A stretch of 64,000 nt of DNA from Actinoplanes sandaracinus (lineage in GTDB: Bacteria; Actinomycetota; Actinomycetes; Mycobacteriales; Micromonosporaceae). Below the pieces are notes generated by a model, which was given only the letters and a program-made list of their open reading frames with translations, was not told where the DNA came from and ran no database searches. The stretch is from assembly GCF_030009775.1 (NCBI RefSeq), contig NZ_JASCTH010000001.1:62001-126000 (forward strand). Direction: 5' to 3'. Both the position numbers and the translations under genes were made by a program. Of the stretch, positions 1-9,723 are shown in pieces; the stretch's first letter is position 1; each line of letters opens with the position of its first letter.

Positions 1-750
1 CTGCGCGACGACCTGCGACGGGGCGGCCGGCTGGTGGTCATCGGCGCCGGCTTCATCGGCGCGGAGGTGGCTTCCAGCGCCCGGTCGCTCGGCCTCGACG
101 TCACCGTCGTGGAGTCGCTCCCCACCCCGCTCGCCGGCCCGCTCGGCCCCGAGATGGGTGCGGTCTGCGCCGCGCTGCACGGCGACCACGGCGTACGGCT
201 GCTGACCGGAGTACCCGTGACCACCGTGACCGGTTCAGATCACGTCGAGGCGGTCGAACTCGCCGACGGCACCCGGTTGCCGGCCGACGTGGTGGTCGCC
301 GGGATCGGCGCCGTGCCCAACGTGGAGTGGCTGGCCGGCTCCGGGCTGGAGATCTCCGGCGGGGTGGTGACCGACGCGAACGGCGCGACCGGCCTGCCCG
401 CGGTCGTCGCGACCGGCGACTGCGCGTCCCGCGACGGCGTCCGCTCCGAGCACTGGACCCACGCCGTGGAGCATCCCGCGACCGCTGTGGCGACGCTGCT
501 CGGCACCGGCGCCGGGCGGCCGCCCAAAGCGCCGTATTTCTGGTCCGACCAGTACGGCGTGCGGATCCAGTTCGCCGGCCGGCGCGAGCCGGGCGACACC
601 GTCCGGATCGTCGAGGGCGACCCGGAGCAGCGCAGTTTCCTGGCCGTCTACGAGCGCGGCGGCCTGACGACCGCCGTGCTCGGCATGAGCCGGCCGAAAT
701 CGTTCACCCGGTGGCGGCGCCAGCTGCGCGCCGCGCCTCAGGAGGCTTGA
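1..750 (+). CDS. FAD/NAD(P)H-dependent ferredoxin reductase, C-terminal part (5' truncated by window edge)
   Basis: The reading frame is open from base 1 and has no start in the window, so only the C-terminal ~249 residues are seen. An NAD-binding Rossmann motif ([12 protein letters not shown]) begins near residue 12. An FAD-contact motif ([10 protein letters not shown]) follows near 137, and the end ([16 protein letters not shown]) is typical of BphA4-type ferredoxin reductases. Such enzymes pass electrons from NAD(P)H through a small Rieske ferredoxin to an oxygenase. The next gene is exactly such a ferredoxin and overlaps this stop by one base (TGATG), so the two are translationally coupled. 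In this catabolic context the likely terminal oxygenase is a glycine-betaine or other quaternary-amine demethylase upstream of the window. That partner is inferred, not seen. Confidence 0.85.
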   Translation: MRDDLRRGGRLVVIGAGFIGAEVASSARSLGLDVTVVESLPTPLAGPLGPEMGAVCAALHGDHGVRLLTGVPVTTVTGSDHVEAVELADGTRLPADVVVAGIGAVPNVEWLAGSGLEISGGVVTDANGATGLPAVVATGDCASRDGVRSEHWTHAVEHPATAVATLLGTGAGRPPKAPYFWSDQYGVRIQFAGRREPGDTVRIVEGDPEQRSFLAVYERGGLTTAVLGMSRPKSFTRWRRQLRAAPQEA

Positions 751-1091
751 TGTTGCGGCCGGTCTGCCCGCTCAGCGCGATACCCTCCGGCGAGGCGTAC
801 CGGTGGGACACCGACCCGCCCGTGGCGATCTTCCACACCGAGGACGGCGAGATCTTCGCCATCGACGACACCTGCACCCACCAGGACGCCTCACTCGCCG
901 ACGGCTGGCTGGAGGGCTGCGAGGTGGAGTGCCCGTTGCACGCCTCCCGTTTCGACCTGCGGACCGGCCGGGCCGACGCTCCCCCGGCGAAGAAGCCGGT
1001 CCGCACCCACCGGGTCGAGGTGACCGGCGGCGTCGTGCACGTCGAACTCTCCGAGGACCCCGCCGATCTCCCACCCGGAGCCAAGCCATGA
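750..1091 (+). CDS. Rieske [2Fe-2S] ferredoxin
   Basis: The 113-residue protein has the Rieske cluster ligands C-T-H near residue 42 and C-P-L-H near 63, separated by about 18 residues. This is the spacing of single-domain Rieske ferredoxins (BphF/HcaC type). The ATG at 750 shares its A with the TGA of the reductase, and an AGGAGG-like site (741-745) lies just upstream. The stop overlaps the next gene's ATG by four bases. It should carry one electron at a time from the upstream reductase to an oxygenase. No oxygenase subunit is in the window, so the substrate stays inferred. Confidence 0.88.
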   Translation: MLRPVCPLSAIPSGEAYRWDTDPPVAIFHTEDGEIFAIDDTCTHQDASLADGWLEGCEVECPLHASRFDLRTGRADAPPAKKPVRTHRVEVTGGVVHVELSEDPADLPPGAKP

Positions 1092-2743
1092 CCCAGTACG
1101 ACTTCGTGATCGTCGGCGGCGGTTCGGCGGGATCCGCGCTCGCCAACCGGTTGTCGGCCGACCCGGCCACCAAGGTCCTGGTGCTGGAGGCGGGCCGCCC
1201 CGACTACCCGTGGGACGTCTTCATCCACATGCCGGCGGCGTTGACGTTCCCGATCGGCAGCCGTTTCTACGACTGGAAGTACGAGTCGGAGCCCGAGCCG
1301 CACATGTTCGGCCGGCGCATCTACCACGCCCGCGGCAAGGTCCTCGGCGGCTCCAGCAGCATCAACGGCATGATCTTCCAGCGCGGCAACCCCCTCGACT
1401 ACGAGCGGTGGGCCGCCGACCCCGGCATGGAGCAGTGGGACTACGCGCACTGCCTGCCGTACTTCAACAAGATGGAGTCGTGCCTGGCCGCCGACCCGGA
1501 CGACCCGTTCCGGGGTCACGACGGGCCGCTGACGCTGGAACGCGGACCGGGCACCAACCCGCTCTTCCAGGCCATGCTGAAGGCGAGCGAGCAGGCCGGC
1601 TATCCGCCCACCGACGACGTCAACGGCCACCGACAGGAGGGTTTCGCCCTCTTCGACCGCAACATCCGCCGGGGCCGGCGTCTCTCCGCGGCACGCGCCT
1701 ACCTGCACCCGGTGAAGACGAGACCCAATCTGACGGTACGGACCAGAGCACTCGTCACCAGGGTCCTCTTCCACGGCGAGCGGGCCGTCGGCGTCGAGTA
1801 CTCGACCAGCAGGGGCGGTGCTCCCCGGCGGGTCTACGCGGGTGAGGTGGTCCTCTGCGGCGGGGCGATCAACACTCCCCAGGTGCTGCAGCTCTCCGGG
1901 GTGGGCAACGCCGCCGAGCTCGCCGCCCTTGGCATCGACCCGGTCCACGATCTGCCCGGCGTGGGCGAGAACCTGCAGGACCATCTGGAGGTGTACGTCC
2001 AGTACGCCTGCACCCAGCCGGTGTCGATGCAGCCGTACCTGAAGTGGCGGCACCGGCCGTGGATCGGCGCCCAGTGGCTGTTCCTGCGCAGCGGGCCGGC
2101 CGCGACCAACCACTTCGAGGCCGGCGGTTTCGTCCGCAGCAACGACACCGTCGCGTACCCGAACCTGATGTTCCACTTCCTGCCGATCGCGGTCCGCTAC
2201 GACGGCTCCTCCCCGGCCGGCGGCCACGGGTACCAGGTGCACGTCGGCCCGATGTACTCCGACGCCCGCGGCAGCGTGAAGATCGTCAGCCGGGATCCGC
2301 GGGAGCATCCGGCTCTGCGTTTCAACTACCTCTCCACCGAGCAGGACCGCCGTGAGTGGGTCGAGGCCGTCCGGGTCGCGCGCACCATCCTCAACCAGGC
2401 GGCGCTGGACCCCTACAACGGCGGGGAGACGTCGCCCGGGGCCTCGGTGGAGACCGACGAGGAGATCCTGGACTGGGTGCGGCGGGAGGGCGAGACGGCG
2501 CTGCACCCCTCCTGCACGGCCCGGATGGGCGTCGACCCGATGGCGGTGGTCGACCCGGGCAGCATGCGGGTGCACGGCTTGGAAGGGCTGCGGGTCGTCG
2601 ACGCCTCGGTCATGCCGTACGTCACCAACGGCAACATCTACGCCCCCGTGATGATGGTCGCCGAGAAGGCCGCCGACCTGATCCTCGGCAACACCCCCCT
2701 CGCGCCGGTCTCGGTCCCGTTCTACCGGCAGGGCAGCCGGTGA
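1088..2743 (+). CDS. betA: GMC-family FAD oxidoreductase, choline dehydrogenase-like
   Basis: The protein is 551 residues, the usual size for BetA. An FAD-binding motif ([16 protein letters not shown]) opens the protein. The GMC signature 1 ([19 protein letters not shown]) is near residue 85 and signature 2 ([16 protein letters not shown]) near 258. The C-terminal block holds the catalytic histidine (HPSCTARMG, ~472) and the [17 protein letters not shown] end. The family oxidises choline to betaine aldehyde, sometimes onward to betaine. Placement directly before a betaine aldehyde dehydrogenase and a glycine-betaine importer supports choline as substrate, although GMC enzymes are broad. The start is ATGA-coupled to the ferredoxin gene and the stop overlaps the next GTG. 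Confidence 0.85.
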   Translation: MTQYDFVIVGGGSAGSALANRLSADPATKVLVLEAGRPDYPWDVFIHMPAALTFPIGSRFYDWKYESEPEPHMFGRRIYHARGKVLGGSSSINGMIFQRGNPLDYERWAADPGMEQWDYAHCLPYFNKMESCLAADPDDPFRGHDGPLTLERGPGTNPLFQAMLKASEQAGYPPTDDVNGHRQEGFALFDRNIRRGRRLSAARAYLHPVKTRPNLTVRTRALVTRVLFHGERAVGVEYSTSRGGAPRRVYAGEVVLCGGAINTPQVLQLSGVGNAAELAALGIDPVHDLPGVGENLQDHLEVYVQYACTQPVSMQPYLKWRHRPWIGAQWLFLRSGPAATNHFEAGGFVRSNDTVAYPNLMFHFLPIAVRYDGSSPAGGHGYQVHVGPMYSDARGSVKIVSRDPREHPALRFNYLSTEQDRREWVEAVRVARTILNQAALDPYNGGETSPGASVETDEEILDWVRREGETALHPSCTARMGVDPMAVVDPGSMRVHGLEGLRVVDASVMPYVTNGNIYAPVMMVAEKAADLILGNTPLAPVSVPFYRQGSR

Positions 2744-4185
2744 GCGAGCCCCGTTCGTTCCCCGGCCTCCGGGAGATCCGCTGCCCGGCGGACGGCAGCC
2801 TGGTCGCCACGGTGACCGACGCGAGCCGCGCCGACACGCTCGCGGCGATCGCCGTCGCCCGGCAGGCGTTCGACGACGGCCCGTGGCCCCGCACCCCCGC
2901 GGTCGAGCGGGGTGCGCTGCTGCACCGCGTCGCCGGCCTGATCGCCCGCGACCGCGCGGACCTGGCCCGCGCGGAATCGCTCGACACCGGCAAACGCCTG
3001 GTGGAGAGCGAGTACGACATGGACGACGTCGCCGCCTGCTTCCGCTACTACGCGGGCATCGCGGCCACCGACGCGGGCCGGGTCATCGACACCGGCCGCC
3101 CGGACGCCGTCAGCCGGATCGTGCACGAGCCCGTCGGCGTGTGCGGGCTGATCACCCCGTGGAACTACCCGCTGCTCCAGACGTCGTGGAAGGTCGCGCC
3201 GGCGTTGGCCGCCGGCAACACGTTCGTGCTGAAGCCCAGCGAGCTGACCCCGTCGACGGCGATGCTACTGATGCGGCTGCTGGCCGAGGCCGGGCTGCCG
3301 GAGGGTGTCGCCAACCTGGTGCTCGGCGCCGGGGCCGAGGTGGGCGCGCCGCTGGCCGAGGATCCCCGCGTCGACCTGGTCTCCTTCACCGGCAGTCTGC
3401 GGACCGGGCGGTCGCTGATGGCCGCGGCCGCCGCAGGCGTGAAACGGGTGGCGCTGGAGCTGGGTGGCAAGAACCCGAACGTGATCTTCGCCGACGCCGA
3501 CTTCGCGACCGCGGTCGACTTCGCCCTGACCGCGGTCTTCCTGCACTCCGGGCAGGTGTGCTCGGCCGGGGCCCGGCTCATCGTCGAGGAGTCGCTGCAC
3601 GACCGGTTCGTCGACGCGGTCGTCGAGCGGGCGTCCCGGATCCGGCTGGGCGGGCCCTTCGACCCGGAGGCGGAGACCGGGCCGCTGATCTCCGCGGAGC
3701 ACCGGGCCAAGGTGGAGGACTACGTCGCCGCGGGTGTGGCGGAGGGCGCGGTGCTGCGCTGCGGCGGGCGCCGGCCGGACGACCCCGCCCTGGCGGACGG
3801 CTTCTACTACCTGCCGACCGTCCTGGACGGGTGCCGTGCGGGCATGACCGTGGTGCGGGACGAGTCGTTCGGGCCGGTGCTCACGGTGGAGACGTTCACC
3901 GGCGAGGACGAGGCGGTGCGGATCGCCAACGACACCGAGTACGGGCTGGCCGGGGCGGTCTGGACCGGGGACGCCGGGAAGGCGCAACGGGTCGCGGGGC
4001 GGCTGCGGCACGGCACCATCTGGATCAACGACTACCACCCGTACGTGCCGCAGGCGGAGTGGGGCGGCTTCAAACAGTCCGGCATCGGCCGTGAGCTGGG
4101 CCCCAGCGGCCTGGACGAGTACCGCGAGACCAAGCACATCTGGCAGAACATCGACCCCCGCCCGCAGCACTGGTTCCGTCCCTAG
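2740..4185 (+). CDS. betB: Betaine aldehyde dehydrogenase (NAD(P)+-dependent ALDH)
   Basis: The protein is 481 residues from a GTG start that overlaps the betA stop (GTGA). The ALDH active-site glutamate lies in [10 protein letters not shown] (~240) and the catalytic cysteine in [11 protein letters not shown] (~273). The coenzyme-binding PWNYPL motif is near residue 145, and the family end [12 protein letters not shown] is present. ALDHs of this type convert betaine aldehyde to glycine betaine, the step after BetA. The tight overlap with betA and the downstream betaine importer make this assignment more secure than the sequence alone would. Confidence 0.88.
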   Translation: MSEPRSFPGLREIRCPADGSLVATVTDASRADTLAAIAVARQAFDDGPWPRTPAVERGALLHRVAGLIARDRADLARAESLDTGKRLVESEYDMDDVAACFRYYAGIAATDAGRVIDTGRPDAVSRIVHEPVGVCGLITPWNYPLLQTSWKVAPALAAGNTFVLKPSELTPSTAMLLMRLLAEAGLPEGVANLVLGAGAEVGAPLAEDPRVDLVSFTGSLRTGRSLMAAAAAGVKRVALELGGKNPNVIFADADFATAVDFALTAVFLHSGQVCSAGARLIVEESLHDRFVDAVVERASRIRLGGPFDPEAETGPLISAEHRAKVEDYVAAGVAEGAVLRCGGRRPDDPALADGFYYLPTVLDGCRAGMTVVRDESFGPVLTVETFTGEDEAVRIANDTEYGLAGAVWTGDAGKAQRVAGRLRHGTIWINDYHPYVPQAEWGGFKQSGIGRELGPSGLDEYRETKHIWQNIDPRPQHWFRP

Positions 4186-4221
4186 ATCGTGTCCGTCACA
4201 CCGGCATTGGAGTCGTCAGCG

Positions 4222-5253
4222 ATGACAGGCGAGGCAGTCATCTCGGTCCGGGACCTGTGGAAGGTGTTCGGGCACAAGCCGGAGCGGGTTCCGCGCTCGG
4301 CCGAGCTGTCCGCGCTCTCCCGGCGCGAGCTGCTCGACCGCACCGGCTGCACGGCCGCCGTGCGGGAGGTGTCGTTCGACGTCGCGCCCGGCGAGGTCTT
4401 CGTGGTCATGGGGTTGTCCGGCTCCGGCAAGTCCACCCTGGTGCGCTGCCTCACCCGGCTGATCGAGCCGACCTCCGGCGAGGTGGTGTTCGAGGGCGAG
4501 GACATCCTGGCGGCCGGGCCCAAACGGCTGCGGGAGCTGCGGCGGCGCAAGTTCTCGATGGTCTTCCAGCACTTCGGGCTGCTGCCGTTCCGGCAGGTCG
4601 TCGACAACGTCTCGTACGGCCTGGAGATCCGTGGCGCCGGGCGCGCCGAGCGGACCCGCCGGGCCATGGAGGTCATCGACCTGGTCGGCCTGGACGGGTA
4701 CGAGCACAGCTACCCCGACCAGCTCTCCGGCGGCATGCAGCAGCGGGTCGGGCTGGCCCGCGCCCTGGCCGGCGATCCCGACGTGCTCTTCTTCGACGAG
4801 CCGTTCTCGGCCCTGGACCCGCTGATCCGGCGCGACATGCAGCACGAGGTCATCCGCCTGCACCGCGAGGTCGGCAAGACGATGGTCTTCATCACGCACG
4901 ACCTGTCCGAGGCGCTGAAACTCGGCGACCGGATCCTGATCATGCGCGACGGCAAGCCGGTCCAGTGCGGCACCGGTGACGAGCTGGTCGGCGCGCCGGC
5001 CGACGACTACGTGCGCGACTTCGTCCGGGACGTGCCGCGGGCCAACGTGCTCACCCTGCGCTGGATCATGCGGCAGCCCCGCCCGGACGACGTCATGGAC
5101 GGTCCCGAACTCGGCCCCGACGTGATCGTCCGCGACGCCGCCCGGGCGGTGCTGGCCGCCGGCAAGCCGGTCAAGGTGGTCAAGGACTCCGAACTGCTCG
5201 GCGTCGTCACGGACGCGGAGATCCTGGGCGTCGTCACGGAAGCCGGCGCCTGA
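4222..5253 (+). CDS. Glycine betaine/proline ABC transporter ATP-binding protein
   Basis: This is an OpuAA/ProV-type ATPase of 343 residues from the chosen ATG. Walker A is GLSGSGKST, the ABC signature [14 protein letters not shown], and Walker [15 protein letters not shown] with the switch histidine in FITHDLSEA. The ~65-residue tail looks like a reduced CBS module, a region that senses ionic strength in OpuA. I chose ATG 4222 because GGAG (4209-4212) lies nine bases before it; an in-frame GTG at 4189 would add eleven residues without a visible ribosome site. The stop overlaps the permease ATG (TGATG). Confidence 0.9.
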   Translation: MTGEAVISVRDLWKVFGHKPERVPRSAELSALSRRELLDRTGCTAAVREVSFDVAPGEVFVVMGLSGSGKSTLVRCLTRLIEPTSGEVVFEGEDILAAGPKRLRELRRRKFSMVFQHFGLLPFRQVVDNVSYGLEIRGAGRAERTRRAMEVIDLVGLDGYEHSYPDQLSGGMQQRVGLARALAGDPDVLFFDEPFSALDPLIRRDMQHEVIRLHREVGKTMVFITHDLSEALKLGDRILIMRDGKPVQCGTGDELVGAPADDYVRDFVRDVPRANVLTLRWIMRQPRPDDVMDGPELGPDVIVRDAARAVLAAGKPVKVVKDSELLGVVTDAEILGVVTEAGA

Positions 5254-7205
5254 TGGCCGCTCCTTCCCGCCCCCGACGCCGGCCGGGCAGGCCGGTGCTG
5301 GTGGCGGCGGTGCTGCTGCTCTGGGTCGCCGTCTGGATTCCGGCGCACGGCGTGCACACGCTCGGGCTCTCGCCCGCCGACCTGACCCCGCTGCACCGGT
5401 GGCTGAACGACGTCAACGACACGATCGGCGCCAACCGGAACAGCAGCCCGGTGTTCCTCTATTTCTTCAACGAGATCCGGGCCGCCGTCGACGCCCTGGT
5501 CACCTTCATCCAGGACCTGATCTCCCAGCCGTCGTTCGGCCGCCCGGTGCCGGTGCTGGGCTGGCTGGGCGTGGTGGCCGTGGTCGCGTACGTCTCCTGG
5601 GCCGTCGCCAACGCGAAGGTGGCGCTGCTGGCCGCGGGCGGGTTCGTGTTCTTCGGGTTGCAGGGTCTGTGGCAGGAGAGCATGGACACGCTCGCGCTCA
5701 CCCTCGCGGCCGTGGCGATCTCGCTGCTGATCGGTATCCCGCTGGGCGTCTGGGCCGGGCTGTCCGACCGGTTCCACCGGCTGATCACTCCGGTGCTGGA
5801 CTTCATGCAGACCATGCCGACCTTCGTCTACCTGGCGCCGTTGACGCTGCTGTTCCTGATCGGCCCGGCCTCGGCGACGATCGCGACCCTGATCTACGCC
5901 GTGCCGCCGGCGATCCGCCTCACCGCGCACGGCATCCGCTCGGTGCCGCGGCCGGCGGTCGAGGCGACCGAGTCGCTCGGGGCCACCGGCCGGCAGACGC
6001 TGACGAAAGTGCTGCTGCCGCTGTCGAAGCGGACCATCGTGCTGGGCGTCAACCAGACCATCATGGCGGCCCTGTCGATGGTCACCATCGCGGCCCTCAT
6101 CGACGCCCCCGGCCTGGGCAAGACGGTCATCAAGGCGTTGCAGACCCTGGACGTGGGCACGGCGTTCAACGCCGGCCTCGCGATCGTCGTGATGGCCATC
6201 GTGCTCGACCGGGTCACCACCGCGGCCAGTGAGCGGGCGCGGCCGTCCGGTCCCGTCCCGCGCTTCCGGCGGCCGCTGGCGGGCGGGCTCGGCGTCGTCA
6301 CCGCGGTCTGCTGCTACCTGTCCTACACCTACGTCTGGGCGGCCGAGTTCCCGGACGGGCCGGGCCTCGGCGGCGCCCTCTCCCGGGGCGCCGACTCGGT
6401 CACCGCCTGGGCCCAGGCCGAGCTGTCCACGGTCACCGAAGGGATCAAGGATCTCATCACCTACGGCCTGCTGAACCCGTTCCAGGCCCTGCTCGTCGAG
6501 TCGCCGTGGTGGCTGGTGGGCGCGGTGGCCCTCGCGCTCGCCGGGGTGCTCGGTGGTGTGCGCGCCGCGGTCGTCACCGCCGTCTGCGTCGGCCTGCTGA
6601 TCGGCACGGGGCTGTGGCAGGACAGCATGACCACGCTGGCCATGACGATCGTCGCGACGATGCTGGTGATGGTGCTCGGGGTGGTCGTCGGGGTGTGGAT
6701 GGGCCGCAACCGCTACGCCGACCGGATCATCCGCCCGGTGCTCGACGCCGGCCAGACGATGCCGGCGTTCGTCTATCTGGTGCCGTTCCTGGCGCTCTTC
6801 TCGGCCACCCGGTTCACCGCGATCGTGGCGGCGGTGGTCTTCGCCGCGCCGGTCGCCATCAAGATCGTCGCCGACGGGGTGCGCGGCGTCTCCGCCACCA
6901 CGGTCGAGGCCGCGACCGCCGCCGGTTCCAGCACCTGGCAGTTGATCACCAAGGTCCAGCTTCCCATGGCGGGCGCGTCCCTGGCGCTCGCGGCGAACCA
7001 GGGCCTCATCTACGTGCTGTCCATGGTCGTGGTCGGCGGCCTGGTCGGAGCCGGCGCGCTCGGCTACGACGTGGTCGCCGGTTTCTCCCAGGGCCAGCTC
7101 TACGGCAAGGGCCTCGCGGCCGGGGCGGCGATCGTGCTGCTCGGCATCATGCTCGACCGCATCGCCCGGACATCGTCCCCCTCGAAAACCACGGAAGGTA
7201 ACTGA
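5253..7205 (+). CDS. Glycine betaine ABC transporter permease, two permease domains fused in tandem
   Basis: At 650 residues this is about twice the length of a usual ProW/OpuAB permease. Two complete halves are visible. Each repeats the QESMDTLALTLAAV-like motif, a DFMQTMPTFVYL or DAGQTMPAFVYL segment, and an EAA loop for ATPase docking (EATESLGATGRQTL near 245 and EAATAAGSSTWQLI near 555). Each half carries roughly five or six transmembrane helices. A single polypeptide would therefore supply both membrane subunits of the importer. It is coupled by TGATG to the ATPase and lies two bases before the binding protein gene. Confidence 0.88.
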   Translation: MAAPSRPRRRPGRPVLVAAVLLLWVAVWIPAHGVHTLGLSPADLTPLHRWLNDVNDTIGANRNSSPVFLYFFNEIRAAVDALVTFIQDLISQPSFGRPVPVLGWLGVVAVVAYVSWAVANAKVALLAAGGFVFFGLQGLWQESMDTLALTLAAVAISLLIGIPLGVWAGLSDRFHRLITPVLDFMQTMPTFVYLAPLTLLFLIGPASATIATLIYAVPPAIRLTAHGIRSVPRPAVEATESLGATGRQTLTKVLLPLSKRTIVLGVNQTIMAALSMVTIAALIDAPGLGKTVIKALQTLDVGTAFNAGLAIVVMAIVLDRVTTAASERARPSGPVPRFRRPLAGGLGVVTAVCCYLSYTYVWAAEFPDGPGLGGALSRGADSVTAWAQAELSTVTEGIKDLITYGLLNPFQALLVESPWWLVGAVALALAGVLGGVRAAVVTAVCVGLLIGTGLWQDSMTTLAMTIVATMLVMVLGVVVGVWMGRNRYADRIIRPVLDAGQTMPAFVYLVPFLALFSATRFTAIVAAVVFAAPVAIKIVADGVRGVSATTVEAATAAGSSTWQLITKVQLPMAGASLALAANQGLIYVLSMVVVGGLVGAGALGYDVVAGFSQGQLYGKGLAAGAAIVLLGIMLDRIARTSSPSKTTEGN

Positions 7206-7207
7206 GC

Positions 7208-8167
7208 ATGAGACTGAAACGACTGGCGGCGACCGCCACCATCACGGCGCTCGCCCTCACCGGCTGCGGCGGGGAGAAGATCGGCGCGACGCCGGCCCCG
7301 GGCGCGTCGGCCGGCACGGCCGCCTGCGGCGCTTTCAACCTGGCCGTCAACCCGTGGGTCGGCTACGAGGCCACCGCCGCCGTCATCGCGCACGTCGCGG
7401 AGAAGGACCTCGGCTGCAAGGTGACCAAGAAGGATCTCAAGGAGGAGATCGCCTGGCAGGGCTTCGGCACCGGCGAGGTGGACGCGATCGTCGAGAACTG
7501 GGGCCACGACGACCTCAAGAAGAAGTACATCGAGGAGCAGAAGACCGCCGTGGCCGCCGGGTCGACCGGCAACAAAGGCGTCATCGGCTGGTACGTGCCG
7601 CCGTGGATGGCCGCCCAGTACCCGGACATCACCGACTACAAGAACCTGAACAAGTACGCGTCGATGTTCAAGACCTCGGAGTCCGGGGACAAGGGTCAGC
7701 TCCTCGACGGCGACCCGTCGTTCGTCACCAACGACGAGGCCCTCGTGAAGAACCTGAACCTCGACTACAAGGTCGTCTACGCCGGCAGCGAGACCGCGCT
7801 GATCACGGCGTTCCGGCAGGCCGAGGCGAAGAAGACCGCGCTCATCGGCTACTTCTACGAGCCGCAGTGGTTCCTGGCCGAACTCAAGCTGGTCAAGGTC
7901 AACCTGCCGCCGTACACCCCGGGCTGTGACGCCGACCCGGCGAAGATCGCCTGCGACTACCCGGAGTACGACCTCGACAAGATCGTCAGCAAGAAGTTCG
8001 CCGACGCGGGCGGCCCGGCGTACAAGCTGGTCAAGAACTTCACCTGGACCAACGACGACCAGAACACGGTCGCCAAGTACATCGCCGAGGACAAGATGTC
8101 CGCCGCGGACGCCGCCAAGAAGTGGGCCGAGGCGAACCCCGCCAAGGTCAAGGCATGGCTGGGCTGA
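7208..8167 (+). CDS. Glycine betaine ABC transporter substrate-binding lipoprotein
   Basis: The 319-residue protein has a lipoprotein signal peptide with lipobox LALTGC (Cys20), so it should be anchored outside the membrane. The mature part is an OpuAC/ProX-type periplasmic fold with aromatic-rich motifs ([38 protein letters not shown]). Tryptophan and tyrosine boxes bind quaternary ammonium groups in this family. It follows the permease by two bases and its stop overlaps the soxB ATG. A paralogue with very similar motifs is encoded at 17278-18246. Confidence 0.92.
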   Translation: MRLKRLAATATITALALTGCGGEKIGATPAPGASAGTAACGAFNLAVNPWVGYEATAAVIAHVAEKDLGCKVTKKDLKEEIAWQGFGTGEVDAIVENWGHDDLKKKYIEEQKTAVAAGSTGNKGVIGWYVPPWMAAQYPDITDYKNLNKYASMFKTSESGDKGQLLDGDPSFVTNDEALVKNLNLDYKVVYAGSETALITAFRQAEAKKTALIGYFYEPQWFLAELKLVKVNLPPYTPGCDADPAKIACDYPEYDLDKIVSKKFADAGGPAYKLVKNFTWTNDDQNTVAKYIAEDKMSAADAAKKWAEANPAKVKAWLG

Positions 8168-9399
8168 TGCCCGCGCCCGCGCCCGGCGGTGACCTTCCCG
8201 AGCACCCCGACCGGCTGTGGCGCACACCCGAGCCCAAGGCCGCCTACGACGTCGTCATCGTCGGAGGCGGCGGGCACGGGCTGGCCACCGCCTACTACCT
8301 GGCGAAGAACCACGGCATCACCAACGTGGCGGTGCTGGAGCGGGGCTGGCTCGCGGGCGGCAACATGGCGCGCAACACGACGATCATCCGCTCGAACTAC
8401 CTGTGGGACGAGAGCGCCGGCATCTACGAGCACGCCCTGAAGCTGTGGGAGGGGCTGGAGGAGGAACTGGACTACCCGATCCTGTTCAGCCAGCGGGGCG
8501 TGCTCAATCTGGCGCACAGCCTCCAGGACGTCCGCGACAGCGTGCGCCGGGTGCACGCCAACCGGCTCAACGGGGTCGACGCCGAGTGGCTCGATCCGGG
8601 GCAGGTTCGCGAGGTGTGCCCGATCGTCAACATCTCACCGGACGTGCGTTACCCGGTGCACGGCGCGACCTACCAGCCGCGCGCGGGCATCGCCAAGCAC
8701 GACTACGTGGCCTGGGGTTACGCGCGTGCCGCGGACGCCCTCGGCGTGGACCTCATCCAGCACTGCGAGGTGACCGGCCTGCGGATCAGCGGCGGGCGGG
8801 TCACCGGGGTGCACACCACCCGGGGCGCCATCGGTGCCGGCCGGGTCGCGCTCAGCGCGGCCGGCCACACCTCGGTGGTGGCGGCGATGGCCGGCATCGA
8901 CCTGCCGCTGCAGAGCCACCCGCTGCAGGCGCTCGTCTCCGAGCTGCTGGAACCGGTCCACCCGACGGTCGTCATGTCGAACGCCGTGCACGTCTACGTC
9001 AGCCAGGCGCACAAGGGCGAACTGGTGATGGGCGCCGGCATCGACACCTGGAACGGGTACGGCCAGCGCGGCGCGTTCCACATCATCGAACGGCAGATGT
9101 CCGCGGCACTGGAGCTGTTCCCGGTCTTCGCCCGCGCCCACGTGCTGCGCACCTGGGGCGGCATCGTGGACGTCACCCCCGACGCCTCCCCGATCGTCGG
9201 GCTCTCCGGAGTGGACGGGCTCTACCTCAACTGCGGGTGGGGCACCGGCGGGTTCAAGGCCACCCCCGGCGTGGGCTGGTGTTACGCGCACACGATCGCG
9301 CACGGCGAGCCCCATCCGCTGAACGCCCCGTTCAGCCTGGAGCGCTTCGTCACCGGCGCGCTCGTCGACGAACACGGCGCCGCCGCCGTCGCCCACTGA
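8167..9399 (+). CDS. soxB: Sarcosine oxidase beta subunit
   Basis: The 410-residue protein opens with the FAD motif [18 protein letters not shown] and carries the [18 protein letters not shown] segment characteristic of heterotetrameric sarcosine oxidase beta subunits, where FMN is covalently bound and sarcosine is oxidised. The end has [15 protein letters not shown] chose ATG 8167 because it forms a TGATG overlap with the preceding gene; ATG 8155 or GTG 8122 would reach further into that gene. Subunit order in the operon is B-D-A-G. The complex converts sarcosine, oxygen and tetrahydrofolate to glycine, peroxide and methylene-tetrahydrofolate. Confidence 0.93.
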   Translation: MPAPAPGGDLPEHPDRLWRTPEPKAAYDVVIVGGGGHGLATAYYLAKNHGITNVAVLERGWLAGGNMARNTTIIRSNYLWDESAGIYEHALKLWEGLEEELDYPILFSQRGVLNLAHSLQDVRDSVRRVHANRLNGVDAEWLDPGQVREVCPIVNISPDVRYPVHGATYQPRAGIAKHDYVAWGYARAADALGVDLIQHCEVTGLRISGGRVTGVHTTRGAIGAGRVALSAAGHTSVVAAMAGIDLPLQSHPLQALVSELLEPVHPTVVMSNAVHVYVSQAHKGELVMGAGIDTWNGYGQRGAFHIIERQMSAALELFPVFARAHVLRTWGGIVDVTPDASPIVGLSGVDGLYLNCGWGTGGFKATPGVGWCYAHTIAHGEPHPLNAPFSLERFVTGALVDEHGAAAVAH

Positions 9400-9465
9400 G
9401 CACCCGCCGACACCATGCAGTAGCCGACACAGAGCACCAGCCGACACCGTGCAGTAGTCCACACA
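9398..9465 (+). repeat. Two tandem 34-bp direct repeats between soxB and soxD
   Basis: Copies at 9398-9431 and 9432-9465 abut exactly and differ at only four positions. The core shared by both is CCGACACC followed by TGCAGTAG. The first copy begins inside the soxB stop codon and the second ends four bases before the soxD ribosome-binding site. This is the only sizeable gap in an otherwise overlapping operon. Confidence 0.9.
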
Positions 9466-9480
9466 GTGCGAGGAACCGCG

Positions 9481-9723
9481 ATGATGCTCATCCCCTGCCC
9501 CTGGTGCGGGCCACGCGACGAGTCCGAGTTCCACTACGGCGGGCAGGCCGGCGTGGCGTACCCGGACGACCCCGGCGCGCTCACCGACGCCGAGTGGGCG
9601 AGGTACCTGTTCTTCCGTGACAACCCCAAGGGCCCGTTCCGGGAGCGGTGGAGCCACACCGCCGGCTGCCGCCGCTGGTTCAGCCTGGTCCGCGACACCG
9701 TGACGAACGAGATCGTGGCATGA
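9481..9723 (+). CDS. soxD: Sarcosine oxidase delta subunit
   Basis: This is a small 80-residue protein with the zinc-binding pattern of SoxD: CPWCGPRDE at the start, then H-T-A-G-C near residue 62, followed by RRWF. In the known enzyme this subunit holds a structural zinc. I chose ATG 9481 because GAGGA (9470-9474) lies six bases upstream; the in-frame GTG at 9466 has no such site. The stop overlaps the soxA ATG (ATGA). Confidence 0.92.
   Translation: MMLIPCPWCGPRDESEFHYGGQAGVAYPDDPGALTDAEWARYLFFRDNPKGPFRERWSHTAGCRRWFSLVRDTVTNEIVA

Noticed and set aside
704..2575. 623-codon minus-strand frame
   Set aside because: It lies opposite betA, which has full GMC motifs. The shadow has His/Arg/Gly/Val-rich composition and no recognisable family.
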